Shown in pieces: positions 6,936 to 14,470 of a stretch of 37,784 nt of DNA. Positions within the stretch are counted from its first letter, which is position 1. Each line of letters begins with the position of its first letter. Origin of the DNA: a virus. Made by a program: the position numbers and the translations under genes. Below the pieces are notes generated by a model. It was not told the DNA's origin. It searched no databases and worked only from the letters and a program-made list of their open reading frames with translations. Location of the stretch: positions 1-37,784 of IMG/VR virus record IMGVR_UViG_3300048838_000353; one strand, given 5' to 3'.

Positions 6936-7602
6936 GCAGAAGGTCAGAAACCGCATCGAACAGCTCAAGATCCCATGGCAGCAGTTCGTGGAGATCCGCG
7001 AGCGGTTCGTGAAGGATGGCGTCCCCCGGCAGGAAGCATGGGAGCGGACCGCCCTGGTGTTCCTGGAGGCCGACTTCTGGACCCCCAAGCTCGATCCCCG
7101 CATCCCCGATCTGGGGGACAATCAGGCTCCCGGCCCCGTCGCCATCCCCGTGGCCGAGGAGTCGCAGCCCGCCGAAACCGAGGGCAACGCGCCTGCCAGC
7201 GTCTTCATCAACAAGGCGAAAGCGAACATCCGGCGCGATATTCTGTGGGTCTATGAGAACCTCCACCTGACCGGGGTGCGCGCCAAGAACGCGCCGAGCG
7301 GGGGGGCGTGGGGACTGCTGGTCTGGGCGCGGAAGACCTCCGCCAACGAGGCTTCCTTCATCACCCAGATCCTTTCCAAAGTGATCAGCAAGGACGACGA
7401 CGAAAAAGATTCACGGATGGAAGACGATGATCGAACTGCCGCCGACCTCATTTCGCAGATCAGACGGATTGGACCAGACTCCGTTCATACACCTGTGTCC
7501 GAAAGAGTGGGAGACGAACCTGGAGTATCGCCTTCGTCTCCGGACAGAGGCGGTGTCCTCTCGAAAGATGCAGCAAAGCCTGTGGATATGCTGCAAACGT
7601 GA
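6910..7602 (+). CDS. Probable terminase small subunit
   Basis: A 230-residue protein directly before the large terminase. Residues 8-50 are helical, basic then acidic (KVRNRIEQLKIPWQQFVEIRE and PRQEAWERTALVF), fitting a DNA-binding helical N-terminus. A Pro/Glu-rich linker follows, then a compact region near residues 95-155. This resembles small-terminase architecture, but the identification rests mainly on position. ATG 6910 has GAGG 9 bases upstream. The last 58 residues overlap the large-terminase frame and are low-complexity (SPSSPDRGG), suggesting the functional protein ends earlier. TerS recognises viral DNA and recruits TerL. Confidence 0.5.
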   Translation: MSWPVRINKQKVRNRIEQLKIPWQQFVEIRERFVKDGVPRQEAWERTALVFLEADFWTPKLDPRIPDLGDNQAPGPVAIPVAEESQPAETEGNAPASVFINKAKANIRRDILWVYENLHLTGVRAKNAPSGGAWGLLVWARKTSANEASFITQILSKVISKDDDEKDSRMEDDDRTAADLISQIRRIGPDSVHTPVSERVGDEPGVSPSSPDRGGVLSKDAAKPVDMLQT

Positions 7603-9274
7603 CATCCTCTACTGGGTGAACAGCTTCGTGTTCATCGAGGAGCCACGCGCCGCCAGGGTGCTGCCCTTCATCACCTACCCCTACCAGGACGTGGGCTTTC
7701 TTGAAATGGTCAAGGCGGTGGGAAACTACCCGCTGCTCATGAAGAAGTCCCGCGACATGGGGGTGTCGTGGATGCTGGTGTGCCTGTTCTCGTGGTTCTG
7801 GTTGTTTCACAAGTACTCCACGTTCCTCCTGGGCTCCAGGAAGGAGGAGTACGTTGACTCGCCGGACACGAAGTCTCTCTTCGGGAAGATCCGCTTTTTG
7901 CTCGACCACCTCCCGCCCTGGATGATCCCGAAGCACCGGACCACCTTCAAGCACCTGATCAACACCGAGCGGCACAACAACATCGACGGGGAGGCGAGCA
8001 ACCCGGATTGGGGGCGAGGCGACCGGCGCACCGCCATGGGCATGGACGAGTTCGCTTACTGGCCGGACGACTGGGCAACCCTCGCCGCCACGGACGACGC
8101 CTCGAAGTGCCGGATCTGGGTGAGCACGCCGAACGGGACGCAGACCGCGTTCTACAGCCTGTCGAAGAACCCCGCGGTGCGACAGCTTATCCTGAAGTGG
8201 ACCCTCCACCCCGAGAAGACCCGCGGCCTGTACGCTACCGAGAACGGGGCGCTCAAGATCATCGACCGGGGGTACAACTTCCCCCCGGACTATCCCTTCA
8301 TCCTCGACGGAAAGCTCCGGAGCCCCTGGTACGACGAGATGTGCCGGGAGCGGCAGAACGACCGGGTGCGCATCGGCCAGGAGCTGGACCTGAGCGACTT
8401 CGGGTCCGTCCAGCAGTTCTTCGATGACGAGATGCTGACCAAGTACGCCGCCGAACACGTCGAGCCCCCCCTCCACATCGGGGAGATCGACTATGACCCT
8501 GAAACCCTCGAACCCTCCGGGTGGTCGTCCTCCTCTGGAGGACGATGGAGCCTGTACACCCATTTCGATGCCAGCCAAAAAATGCCAGATGACAGACGGT
8601 ACGTCGTCGCGGCGGACATCGCCGCCGGTACGGGGGCATCAAACTCCGCAATCATCGTTGGAGACTGCCAGACACGCCGCATCGTCGCCACGTTCGTTTC
8701 ACCCTTCGTCACCCCCGAGGCGCTCGGCAGGATGGCTGTAGTCGCCTGCAAGTGGTTCGCAGGCAGCGAAAAAGCGGACGGTGGTGCCCGTCTGACCTGG
8801 GAGACGAACGGCTACGGAGCGATCTTCGGCAAGACGGTCGTGGACGTGATTCGCTACCGGAATCTGGACTATCGCCAGAAGGAGAGCGCGATCACCAAGA
8901 AGCCAACCGACGTGCCCGGCTGGCACTCCTCCCCTGAGAACAAAACTGCACTATTGGGCGAGCTGAGACGGTCGGTCGGCACTCAGCCGCCAGAGATCAT
9001 CATTCCTGCACACATCATCATCGAGGAGATGCGAGAGTTCGTGCATGGCACCAACGGCGTGCCGGAACACACCGGCTCCCTCAACGCGAAAGACGCCTCC
9101 GGAGCAGGAGATGCCCACGGCGATACGGTGATACCCGCGGCGCTCGTGTGCCGCCTGCTGCGAATGGCTCCCAAAGGCGAAACTGCACAAACGCCCAAGG
9201 TACACCCCGACTCGTTCAAGGCCCGCCAGGAGGCCGCGCAGAAAAAGCGGCGGATGGACAAATATTGGTCTTGA
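7427..9274 (+). CDS. terL: Terminase large subunit (packaging ATPase and nuclease)
   Basis: This 615-residue protein powers DNA packaging and cuts the concatemer. The ATPase domain has a viral Walker A-like motif KSRDMGVSW at 107-115, Walker B MGMDEFAYW with D207-E208, and the coupling motif STPNG at 233-237. The RNase H-fold nuclease has acidic residues D397 in VVAADIAAG, E459 in WETNGYG and D562/D566 in GAGDAHGD. The N-terminal segment (ICCKRDILYWVNSFVF) fits the family. ATG 7427 overlaps the upstream gene by 176 bases; an internal ATG at 7568 would shorten this but would cut residues that look genuine. Identification is certain; the exact start is not. Confidence 0.95.
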   Translation: MIELPPTSFRRSDGLDQTPFIHLCPKEWETNLEYRLRLRTEAVSSRKMQQSLWICCKRDILYWVNSFVFIEEPRAARVLPFITYPYQDVGFLEMVKAVGNYPLLMKKSRDMGVSWMLVCLFSWFWLFHKYSTFLLGSRKEEYVDSPDTKSLFGKIRFLLDHLPPWMIPKHRTTFKHLINTERHNNIDGEASNPDWGRGDRRTAMGMDEFAYWPDDWATLAATDDASKCRIWVSTPNGTQTAFYSLSKNPAVRQLILKWTLHPEKTRGLYATENGALKIIDRGYNFPPDYPFILDGKLRSPWYDEMCRERQNDRVRIGQELDLSDFGSVQQFFDDEMLTKYAAEHVEPPLHIGEIDYDPETLEPSGWSSSSGGRWSLYTHFDASQKMPDDRRYVVAADIAAGTGASNSAIIVGDCQTRRIVATFVSPFVTPEALGRMAVVACKWFAGSEKADGGARLTWETNGYGAIFGKTVVDVIRYRNLDYRQKESAITKKPTDVPGWHSSPENKTALLGELRRSVGTQPPEIIIPAHIIIEEMREFVHGTNGVPEHTGSLNAKDASGAGDAHGDTVIPAALVCRLLRMAPKGETAQTPKVHPDSFKARQEAAQKKRRMDKYWS

Positions 9275-9305
9275 CTGATCAGGTCCGACACGTCCCAATG
9301 GTGGC

Positions 9306-9692
9306 ATGGCAGTCAAAGCGAAAGTCTCGGTTGCACTCCAGCTCCTCATCGATGAAGAGATCATCGAGGAGATGGGGTTTTCGCAGCTCGAAAGCACACT
9401 GGCCGGTCGCGACTGCATCAAGAAAACCCAGGCAATCGCCAACGCGGCGGAAGCGCTGGACATTGGAGACAACGCCACGCTCGGGTACGGGCTGTTCTAT
9501 CACACCGGGAAGGATGCTGGTGGAACGGCTCAGACCGACACGATCAGTCTCAGGACCGGATCAGGCGGGGCCGATGTCGTTACGCTGGCTCCGGGGCAGG
9601 TCGCCCTGCTGCCCCTGGCTGGCACGACGCCCTATGCTGTGGCGAGCAGCACCAATCTCCCCGTGCTGCGCTACTTGATCCTGGAGGATTGA
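9306..9692 (+). CDS. Small putative virion protein, 128 aa
   Basis: The gene begins 31 bases after the terminase. Its ATG lacks a clear Shine-Dalgarno sequence. The N-terminus has helices rich in Ile/Glu (LLIDEEIIEEMG); the C-terminal two thirds look beta-rich with Gly/Thr turns (GDNATLGYGLF, LAPGQVALLPLAG), as in phage head decoration or tail accessory proteins. That is only a fold impression. No cysteine pair, signal or membrane segment. Family not recognised. Confidence 0.6.
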   Translation: MAVKAKVSVALQLLIDEEIIEEMGFSQLESTLAGRDCIKKTQAIANAAEALDIGDNATLGYGLFYHTGKDAGGTAQTDTISLRTGSGGADVVTLAPGQVALLPLAGTTPYAVASSTNLPVLRYLILED

Positions 9693-9693
9693 G

Positions 9694-10014
9694 ATGGCGC
9701 GAGAGTTGATCCGCCGGTTGAGTAGAGAAATCTACGAGCATTACCAGCGGCATCAGCGACCACCGATGCGGCTGAGCGTGACGGTGGAGGAGTACGGAGA
9801 GCTGGTGGATCGGATGACGATGGCCCAGACGAGCCTGGGCATCGGGCACATGGATAGCTGGTCCGACAAGCTGCATTTCCGCGGCATTCCGGTTGATGTT
9901 ATCGAAAACCCGTTTCGGGAGGCAATAGAGAAGACGCGACAGGAGATCCGAGATGCTGCGGTATGCGATGCTGGTGGTCCTGGTGGCGGGAATCGTTGGG
10001 TGCTGCCAGAATGA
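9694..10014 (+). CDS. Hypothetical protein, 106 aa
   Basis: ATG 9694 has GGAGG 6 bases upstream. It starts with a basic amphipathic helix (ELIRRLSREIYEHYQRHQR) followed by short strands. The last 20 residues, Gly-rich, overlap the start of the lipoprotein gene by 62 bases and may be dispensable. Not recognised; position between terminase and lipoprotein genes gives no firm clue. Confidence 0.6.
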   Translation: MARELIRRLSREIYEHYQRHQRPPMRLSVTVEEYGELVDRMTMAQTSLGIGHMDSWSDKLHFRGIPVDVIENPFREAIEKTRQEIRDAAVCDAGGPGGGNRWVLPE

Positions 10015-10258
10015 GCGGACGGTCGATGAGCGGACGACACAGGGCGGGTGCCCTGGGGGGGTCTGCCCTGTCCCGACCACTCAGCCCGAATACGGGATGG
10101 GATTCAAACCGGAGCTGTTCGACAAGAAACGGTCTGCCCCGAAGCCCGAGTGCGACAACCCGGACTGCCCGGTGCATGGATACAAGGCGAAGGGGATGCT
10201 GCGTGTCGGCTCCTCGAAGTGTGACCCCATCATGGGGCATTACCTGTTCCCCGGGTGA
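9953..10258 (+). CDS. Predicted lipoprotein, 101 aa
   Basis: The N-terminus has a short hydrophobic segment ending in the lipobox IVGC, with Cys17 as the lipid-bearing residue, so the mature protein should be anchored in a membrane. It continues with PTTQPEYG, a Thr/Gln/Pro linker, and a cysteine motif (ECDNPDCPVHGYKAKG) that may bind metal or form disulfides in the periplasm. GGAG lies 7-8 bases before ATG 9953. Phage lipoproteins are known as outer-membrane spanins and as superinfection-exclusion proteins; either is possible. The lack of a C-terminal coiled coil makes a spanin less likely. Confidence 0.75.
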   Translation: MLRYAMLVVLVAGIVGCCQNERTVDERTTQGGCPGGVCPVPTTQPEYGMGFKPELFDKKRSAPKPECDNPDCPVHGYKAKGMLRVGSSKCDPIMGHYLFPG

Positions 10259-10261
10259 CTG

Positions 10262-10558
10262 ATGTTTCAGCGCGGATGGCACAAGCCCGACTCTCCCGAG
10301 ATGCGGGGCATCGACACCAGAGGCTTGAGCCTGTTCCTGACTGAGGCGGAGGCCGGTGCGGATGACTCGTGGTCCTTCCAGTTCTCGCGGTGCGATGGGA
10401 CGGGCAAGACCTGGACCCACACCCGCGTGCTGTCGAAGGACGACATTCGTTTCATCGGCAAGAGCCAGCGGGAACACGTCCTGGAGCGGCTGTACGCCAT
10501 TGCGGATCACGCGATCAGGCGGGAAACTGTTGACCTGACGAATGTTCTCGCCTCGTAG
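10262..10558 (+). CDS. Hypothetical protein, 98 aa
   Basis: A soluble alpha/beta protein beginning three bases after the lipoprotein stop, with only a weak ribosome site. The middle (WSFQFSRCDGTGKTWTHTRVL) looks like beta strands and the C-terminus is helical (REHVLERLYAIADHAIRRE). There is no signal peptide. It is the last gene before a strong terminator and so closes the first plus-strand unit. Not recognised. Confidence 0.65.
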   Translation: MFQRGWHKPDSPEMRGIDTRGLSLFLTEAEAGADDSWSFQFSRCDGTGKTWTHTRVLSKDDIRFIGKSQREHVLERLYAIADHAIRRETVDLTNVLAS

Positions 10559-10633
10559 GCGGGATTGACAATTTGGGCGGGGCAACGTCTTCCGGGAGCG
10601 GCCACTCCTGGGCGGCGTAGCCAGATAGATTTC

Positions 10634-10687
10634 AAGCCAAGGCATAATCGGTGCCGATTACACCGATCTGTCTTGGCTTTTTTATTT
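10634..10687 (+). terminator. Intrinsic transcription terminator
   Basis: AAGCCAAG (10634-10641) pairs with CTTGGCTT (10672-10679). Inside it a second perfect stem, ATCGGTG (10647-10653) with CACCGAT (10661-10667), closes a 7-base loop. A run of seven T starts in the outer stem and continues as TTTTTTTATTT. It lies about 75 bases after a stop codon and before the next ribosome site. This is the clearest terminator in the window. Confidence 0.9.
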
Positions 10688-10722
10688 GCTGCCCCGCCCG
10701 TGCCTTTAACTGGAGGTCTGCC

Positions 10723-11145
10723 ATGTTGGATGCGTTGATCACCTTCTTCATCGCCCTGTTCTCTGCTGATTTCTTCAAGCAGCTTCTTGCCACGCTCGGG
10801 CTCCTGACCCTGGTGGCGGTGGTGCTGATCGTCCCACTCGCCGGGTGCCAGCCCAATATGGAGCCCATGGAGAGGGTGTCGAACAAGGTGCTCGACAGCG
10901 TTATTGGTCCAGCCATCACCAAGGGGTTGCAGGATCTCGACTCGAAAGCCCTCTCTCTTCAGGGGGGTATGCAAGGAATCGAGCCTGGGTACGAGATCGT
11001 CGTTGAGGGCAAGATCGTCAACGGCTTTGAAGGAAAGGGCACGGTGCGGGCCAAGGGCTTGGCCGGTCAGTTGCAGGGCTCCTATTCCGCAACACCGGGC
11101 GAGAAGTCCCCCGCGAAGACCGAGGGGGCTACGGCCCCGCAGTAA
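10723..11145 (+). CDS. Predicted lipoprotein, 140 aa
   Basis: ATG 10723 is preceded by GGAGG with 6-base spacing and is the first gene after the terminator. A long hydrophobic N-terminus ends in a perfect lipobox LAGC with Cys42; the preceding 40 residues are longer than a usual lipoprotein signal and hold two hydrophobic stretches, so the N-terminus might instead span the membrane. The mature part has strand-like segments (YEIVVEGKIVNGFEGKGTVRAKG) and a disordered Thr/Ala/Pro tail. Role unknown; spanin or exclusion lipoprotein are guesses. Confidence 0.75.
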   Translation: MLDALITFFIALFSADFFKQLLATLGLLTLVAVVLIVPLAGCQPNMEPMERVSNKVLDSVIGPAITKGLQDLDSKALSLQGGMQGIEPGYEIVVEGKIVNGFEGKGTVRAKGLAGQLQGSYSATPGEKSPAKTEGATAPQ

Positions 11146-11156
11146 CCTCCATAGGA

Positions 11157-11192
11157 GCCCCGCCGGGAGCAAGACGCCAAGCCCGGCGGGGC
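11157..11192 (+). terminator. Strong GC hairpin, possible weak terminator or RNA structure
   Basis: GCCCCGCCGGG (11157-11167) and CCCGGCGGGGC (11182-11192) form an 11-bp perfect stem with a 14-base loop, followed by GTCGTTTCC and then directly by the ATG at 11202. The T tract is poor, so full termination is doubtful. Its closeness to a start without a Shine-Dalgarno suggests it may also affect translation or RNA stability. Confidence 0.55.
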
Positions 11193-11201
11193 GTCGTTTC
11201 C

Positions 11202-11570
11202 ATGAACAAGGACTTCATCATCACGATCCTGGTGCTGGCCGCATGTGTCCTGCTCATGGCGGCACTCTGCAACTGCTGCTCGTGCGCCGACCTGGAGCGG
11301 ACGCAGAAGATCGCGAACGTCACCACGACGCAGCCCGTCGATGCCCGGCTCAGCCAGGACATCAACGCGATGAAGACCCAGGTGGATCAGATCAACAACA
11401 GCCTCAACACCCAGGCGAACGTCACAGCCAAGCTGATTGAGACGACGAAGAACATCTCCTACGGCTGCGATGTCTGGGACAACCGGATCTCCACGGGACT
11501 CATGGTGATACTCGCGATTGTCTGCGGGTGGGCGCTCTACAGGACTCCACCGGGGAAGCGTAATGCCTGA
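11202..11570 (+). CDS. Candidate unimolecular spanin (lipobox plus C-terminal membrane segment)
   Basis: The 122-residue protein starts with a basic residue and a short hydrophobic stretch ending in the lipobox LAAC (Cys15). A polar middle of about 75 residues contains a TTTQP linker and a Gln/Asn-rich helix with heptad-like spacing. A single C-terminal membrane segment (about residues 100-116) is followed by a basic tail. Outer-membrane lipoprotein plus inner-membrane anchor is the u-spanin topology of phage T1 gp11, of similar length; u-spanins fuse the two membranes in the last lysis step. Extra cysteines after Cys15 (LCNCCSC) blur the lipobox, and a plain two-membrane-segment protein is the alternative. 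No endolysin is visible nearby. No clear Shine-Dalgarno precedes the ATG. Confidence 0.55.
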   Translation: MNKDFIITILVLAACVLLMAALCNCCSCADLERTQKIANVTTTQPVDARLSQDINAMKTQVDQINNSLNTQANVTAKLIETTKNISYGCDVWDNRISTGLMVILAIVCGWALYRTPPGKRNA

Positions 11571-13332
11571 CCGTCTCCTGGATCTCGACACCTACCAGCG
11601 CCTGAAGGGGGCGGTTCGCTTCAGCCAGCGCGAGCTGCGCCAGTATCGCACGAAGCGCATGGAGATCATCTCGCAGTACGTCGGTCGCCACTACAGCGAG
11701 AACGGCTCGACTGTCCGCGTGCCGATGAACCTGATCGAAATTGCCATCAACATCTATCTGCGATACCTCGCCTCCCACGCCCCGCGGTCCATGGTCGGGA
11801 CCGAGGCGATGCTGATGAAGCCCGTCGCCTATGAGCTGGAGCTGTTGCTCAACCAGACGAACCAGGAGGTTGACCTCGAATACCATGCCCGCATGGCGGT
11901 CCTCGATGCGATGTTCTGCATGGGGATCTTGATGGTCGGGGTGTCGTCCGGGGGCTACTCGCACATCGGTGATGAGCAGGTGGAGGTGGAGACGCCCTTC
12001 GCTGACTTCGTGTCGATGGACGACTGGGTACACGACTCGAACGCCAAGGTGCTGCCGCACGCCGGGTTCATGGGGAACCGGTTCCAGGTGCCCTACCGCG
12101 AGGTAATGGAGTCGGATGTCTACGACCCCCGCGCCCTGGAAAAGCTGGAGCCCACCGAGAAGGGCGACGACGAGAGCGGCGAGGACCGCGAGGAAGACCT
12201 TTCACACAGCAACAGCGCTTCCACCGATGGCGATGAGTTTGAGGAGATGGTTGAGCTGCGCAACCTGTACCTCCCGCAGCGCAAGGTGTTCATCGTCGCC
12301 GATGCCGAGATGAAGCTGGACCGCCCGTTGCTTGAGCGGCCATGGACCGGCCCGAAGCATGGTCCGTACAACATCCTCTCGTTCGCAGACGTGCCCGGCC
12401 AGATCATGCCCCTCGCGCCCGGTCACCTCATGATGGACCTCCACGATCTCGCCAACCGCCTGATGAGAAAGCTGGGGCGGCAGGCTGAGCGCCAGAAGAC
12501 AGTCCTGGGGTATTCGAGCACCGCCGCGGATGACGCCAAGCGCACCGTCGATGCGGAGGATGGCGAAGCGATCAAGATGGACAACCCTGGGCTCACCAGG
12601 GACTTCAGCTTCGGCGGTGTGGACCAGCGGAACCTCGCGTTCACGATGATGCTGAAGGATCTCTTCAGCTACTCCAACGGTGGCCTGGAGACGCTCGGCG
12701 GGCTCGGGACCGCCGCGGGCACGCTCGGCCAGGAGGAGATCATCAATCAGAACGCGAGCCTGCGGATGCAGCACATGCAGGGGCGCGTCCACAACTGGCT
12801 GACCCGCGTGCAGCGCAGTCTTGCGTACTACCTGTGGAGCAATCCGGTCATCAGCAAGAAGCTCGTGAAGGCGGGAAAGAATCCAGGGCTGAACGTCCCG
12901 TTCGAGTGGACCCCGGACCGCCGCATGGGCACGCTCGAAGACTACTCGATCTCGATTCAGCCCTACTCCTACGCCGAGCAGACACCGAGCAAGAAACTTC
13001 AGACTGTCACGATGTTCTGGGAGCGGTTCGTTGGGCCTTACCTCCCGCTGCTACAGCAGGCGGGCGTCCAGCCCAACGTGCGGGCGCTCCTGCGCATCGT
13101 CGCCAAGTACGCCCAGATGGACGAGCTGGAGGAGCTGCTGATCATGAACGGCGGTCCTCCTCCTGGAATATCCGAGGGCGGTCCGGCAGGGAGTGCGCCG
13201 CCGGTCACCAAGCGAACGCACGAGCGAGTGAATCGCGGTAGTTCATCCACGCCCGAAGGCAAGCAAGCAATGATGCTTGAGGCGTTGCTGACCAAGGACA
13301 TGGGGTCCGGCAGCCGCAATCGGGTTGCGTAG
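11563..13332 (+). CDS. Portal protein
   Basis: A 589-residue protein starting at ATG 11563 with GGGGAAG upstream. It has the portal pattern: an N-terminal helical region with an RVPMNLIEIAI block, a wing region with acidic linker (residues about 190-225), a GPYNILSFADVPGQIMPLAP strand-loop, then a long helical stem (LMMDLHDLANRLMRKLGRQAERQ) and a GLGTAAGTLGQEE loop before the helical crown. Twelve copies would form the DNA channel at one capsid vertex. It lies between terminase and capsid genes, the usual order. It contains the second copy of the 29-bp repeat. The C-terminal 60 residues are Gly/Ser-rich and probably flexible. Confidence 0.85.
   Translation: MPDRLLDLDTYQRLKGAVRFSQRELRQYRTKRMEIISQYVGRHYSENGSTVRVPMNLIEIAINIYLRYLASHAPRSMVGTEAMLMKPVAYELELLLNQTNQEVDLEYHARMAVLDAMFCMGILMVGVSSGGYSHIGDEQVEVETPFADFVSMDDWVHDSNAKVLPHAGFMGNRFQVPYREVMESDVYDPRALEKLEPTEKGDDESGEDREEDLSHSNSASTDGDEFEEMVELRNLYLPQRKVFIVADAEMKLDRPLLERPWTGPKHGPYNILSFADVPGQIMPLAPGHLMMDLHDLANRLMRKLGRQAERQKTVLGYSSTAADDAKRTVDAEDGEAIKMDNPGLTRDFSFGGVDQRNLAFTMMLKDLFSYSNGGLETLGGLGTAAGTLGQEEIINQNASLRMQHMQGRVHNWLTRVQRSLAYYLWSNPVISKKLVKAGKNPGLNVPFEWTPDRRMGTLEDYSISIQPYSYAEQTPSKKLQTVTMFWERFVGPYLPLLQQAGVQPNVRALLRIVAKYAQMDELEELLIMNGGPPPGISEGGPAGSAPPVTKRTHERVNRGSSSTPEGKQAMMLEALLTKDMGSGSRNRVA
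12296..12324 (+). repeat. 29-bp perfect direct repeat, copy 2
   Basis: Matches 5347-5375 base for base and in the same reading phase, encoding ADAEMKLDR inside the portal protein. Confidence 0.9.
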
Positions 13333-13342
13333 GAGGTGCGCC

Positions 13343-13570
13343 ATGAGAGACGCAGAAGACGTGAGCTGGAAGTGGCTGGCTGTGACAGCAACCGGGGCGA
13401 TTGGGCTCCTGGTTGTACTTTTCGGCGGCTGGGCGGCAACGGAGCTGAGAGAGCTGAGGACAGACATAACCAGCCTCAAGATCGAGGTAGCCCAGATGCG
13501 AGCGCAGCTTCGGACCCATGACCCCAGGAGCCTGTCCGATTCGCTGACCAGGGCAGAACCAGGAGTGTAA
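13343..13570 (+). CDS. Small membrane protein with coiled coil, 75 aa
   Basis: ATG 13343 has AGGAGG upstream. One membrane segment (about residues 12-34, WLAVTATGAIGLLVVLFGGW) precedes a heptad-patterned helix (ELRELRTDITSLKIEVAQMRAQL) that should form a coiled coil. N-in/C-out topology with a periplasmic coiled coil would suit an inner-membrane spanin, and holin-type roles are also possible. Neither is demonstrated. It lies between the portal and a Gln/Ala-rich protein. Confidence 0.65.
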   Translation: MRDAEDVSWKWLAVTATGAIGLLVVLFGGWAATELRELRTDITSLKIEVAQMRAQLRTHDPRSLSDSLTRAEPGV

Positions 13571-13571
13571 G

Positions 13572-14075
13572 GTGTTCAACATCTTCCAGAACAACCCGAT
13601 GATCATGCAGGAGCTTATGGCTCGCATGGGCCAGGGTGCGGGTGTGGGCGGGCAGATGAACGCGCCAGCCACGGGCGTAGCCGCTACCCGCGTGAACGCC
13701 GCCCGCGCCGGGGCTCCCCAGCAGTCGATGTTCCAGCCGCAGATGAACGTCGGGGATCAGTTCTCCCAGATGCAGAACCGCCGCAACTCCCTCATGGCGC
13801 AGATGCAGTCGCTCGGTGCCGGGTACGGCGCTCGCGGTTTCAGCCCGATGGGCCAGCACAGCACGCTGAACGGGGCGATGGCGAACGGGTACGCGCAGGC
13901 GGACATGCAGAGCCAGTATGCGAACGCGATCAACGCGGAGCGCCGCCGCATGTATCCGCAGCAGTCCACCAACCCGTGGATCAGGGCGGCGCTGGCTGGG
14001 GGCGCGACGCTGGGGCGGGACATCCAGCCCGCGGGCAATTTTGCGGTTCCGCCAACAGGGAGATGGGCACCGTGA
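13572..14075 (+). CDS. Gln/Ala/Met-rich putative virion protein, 167 aa
   Basis: A GTG start at 13572 follows GGAG with 6-base spacing and the previous stop by one base. The protein is low-complexity, rich in Gln, Met, Asn, Ala and Gly, with helical segments such as QFSQMQNRRNSLMAQMQSL. This composition resembles the internal virion genes at 27195 and 28482 and suggests a small internal or head-associated protein. The end overlaps the next GTG as GTGA. Confidence 0.6.
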   Translation: MFNIFQNNPMIMQELMARMGQGAGVGGQMNAPATGVAATRVNAARAGAPQQSMFQPQMNVGDQFSQMQNRRNSLMAQMQSLGAGYGARGFSPMGQHSTLNGAMANGYAQADMQSQYANAINAERRRMYPQQSTNPWIRAALAGGATLGRDIQPAGNFAVPPTGRWAP

Positions 14076-14467
14076 CGTACTGCTACAGCACCAGGGACCG
14101 CAAATACACCGTCGAGGCGAACTTTGCCATGGGCGCAGCGCCCAGGCGAATCCGCCGGAAGGTGGGCGGGAAGGTGCGCTCGCTCCTGCGGGATATGTCC
14201 GCCGAAGCCAGGGGCTCGACGCCTCGCTCCTGCGGCAACTGGCCGCTGGTGGCGGAGTTTGCGGGGGTTCATCCGTCCCAGGTGGCCCGGTTGCGTGAGC
14301 ACGAGGCGAAGCATGGGGTCACAACCGAGTACACGAAGGGCGGAGATCCCATCTGGACCGGCCCGGAGCACCGCAGGAAATACTGCGAGGTCCACGGGCT
14401 TTATGACCGGAACGGTGGTTACAGCGACCCGCAGCGGGGCGCGTCATCGAAATACCTCGAAGGGTAA
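14072..14467 (+). CDS. Conserved-type phage protein near capsid genes, 131 aa
   Basis: GTG 14072 makes a GTGA overlap with the previous stop and has AGGGAG 9 bases upstream, so it is preferred to the ATG at 14063 that abuts that site. The C-terminal half has a recognisable arrangement (VAEFAGVHPSQV, HEAKHGVTTEY, CEVHGLYDRNGGYSDP) that recalls unnamed proteins near podovirus capsid genes; this is from memory. The N-terminal part is basic (RRIRRKVGGKVRSLLRD). Its function in head assembly, if any, is unknown. Confidence 0.6.
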   Translation: MTYCYSTRDRKYTVEANFAMGAAPRRIRRKVGGKVRSLLRDMSAEARGSTPRSCGNWPLVAEFAGVHPSQVARLREHEAKHGVTTEYTKGGDPIWTGPEHRRKYCEVHGLYDRNGGYSDPQRGASSKYLEG

Positions 14468-14470
14468 ACC

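Noticed and set aside
13343-13570. Holin assignment for the small single-membrane-segment protein
   Set aside because: One membrane segment plus coiled coil is also typical of inner-membrane spanins and other small phage proteins, and no endolysin lies beside it.
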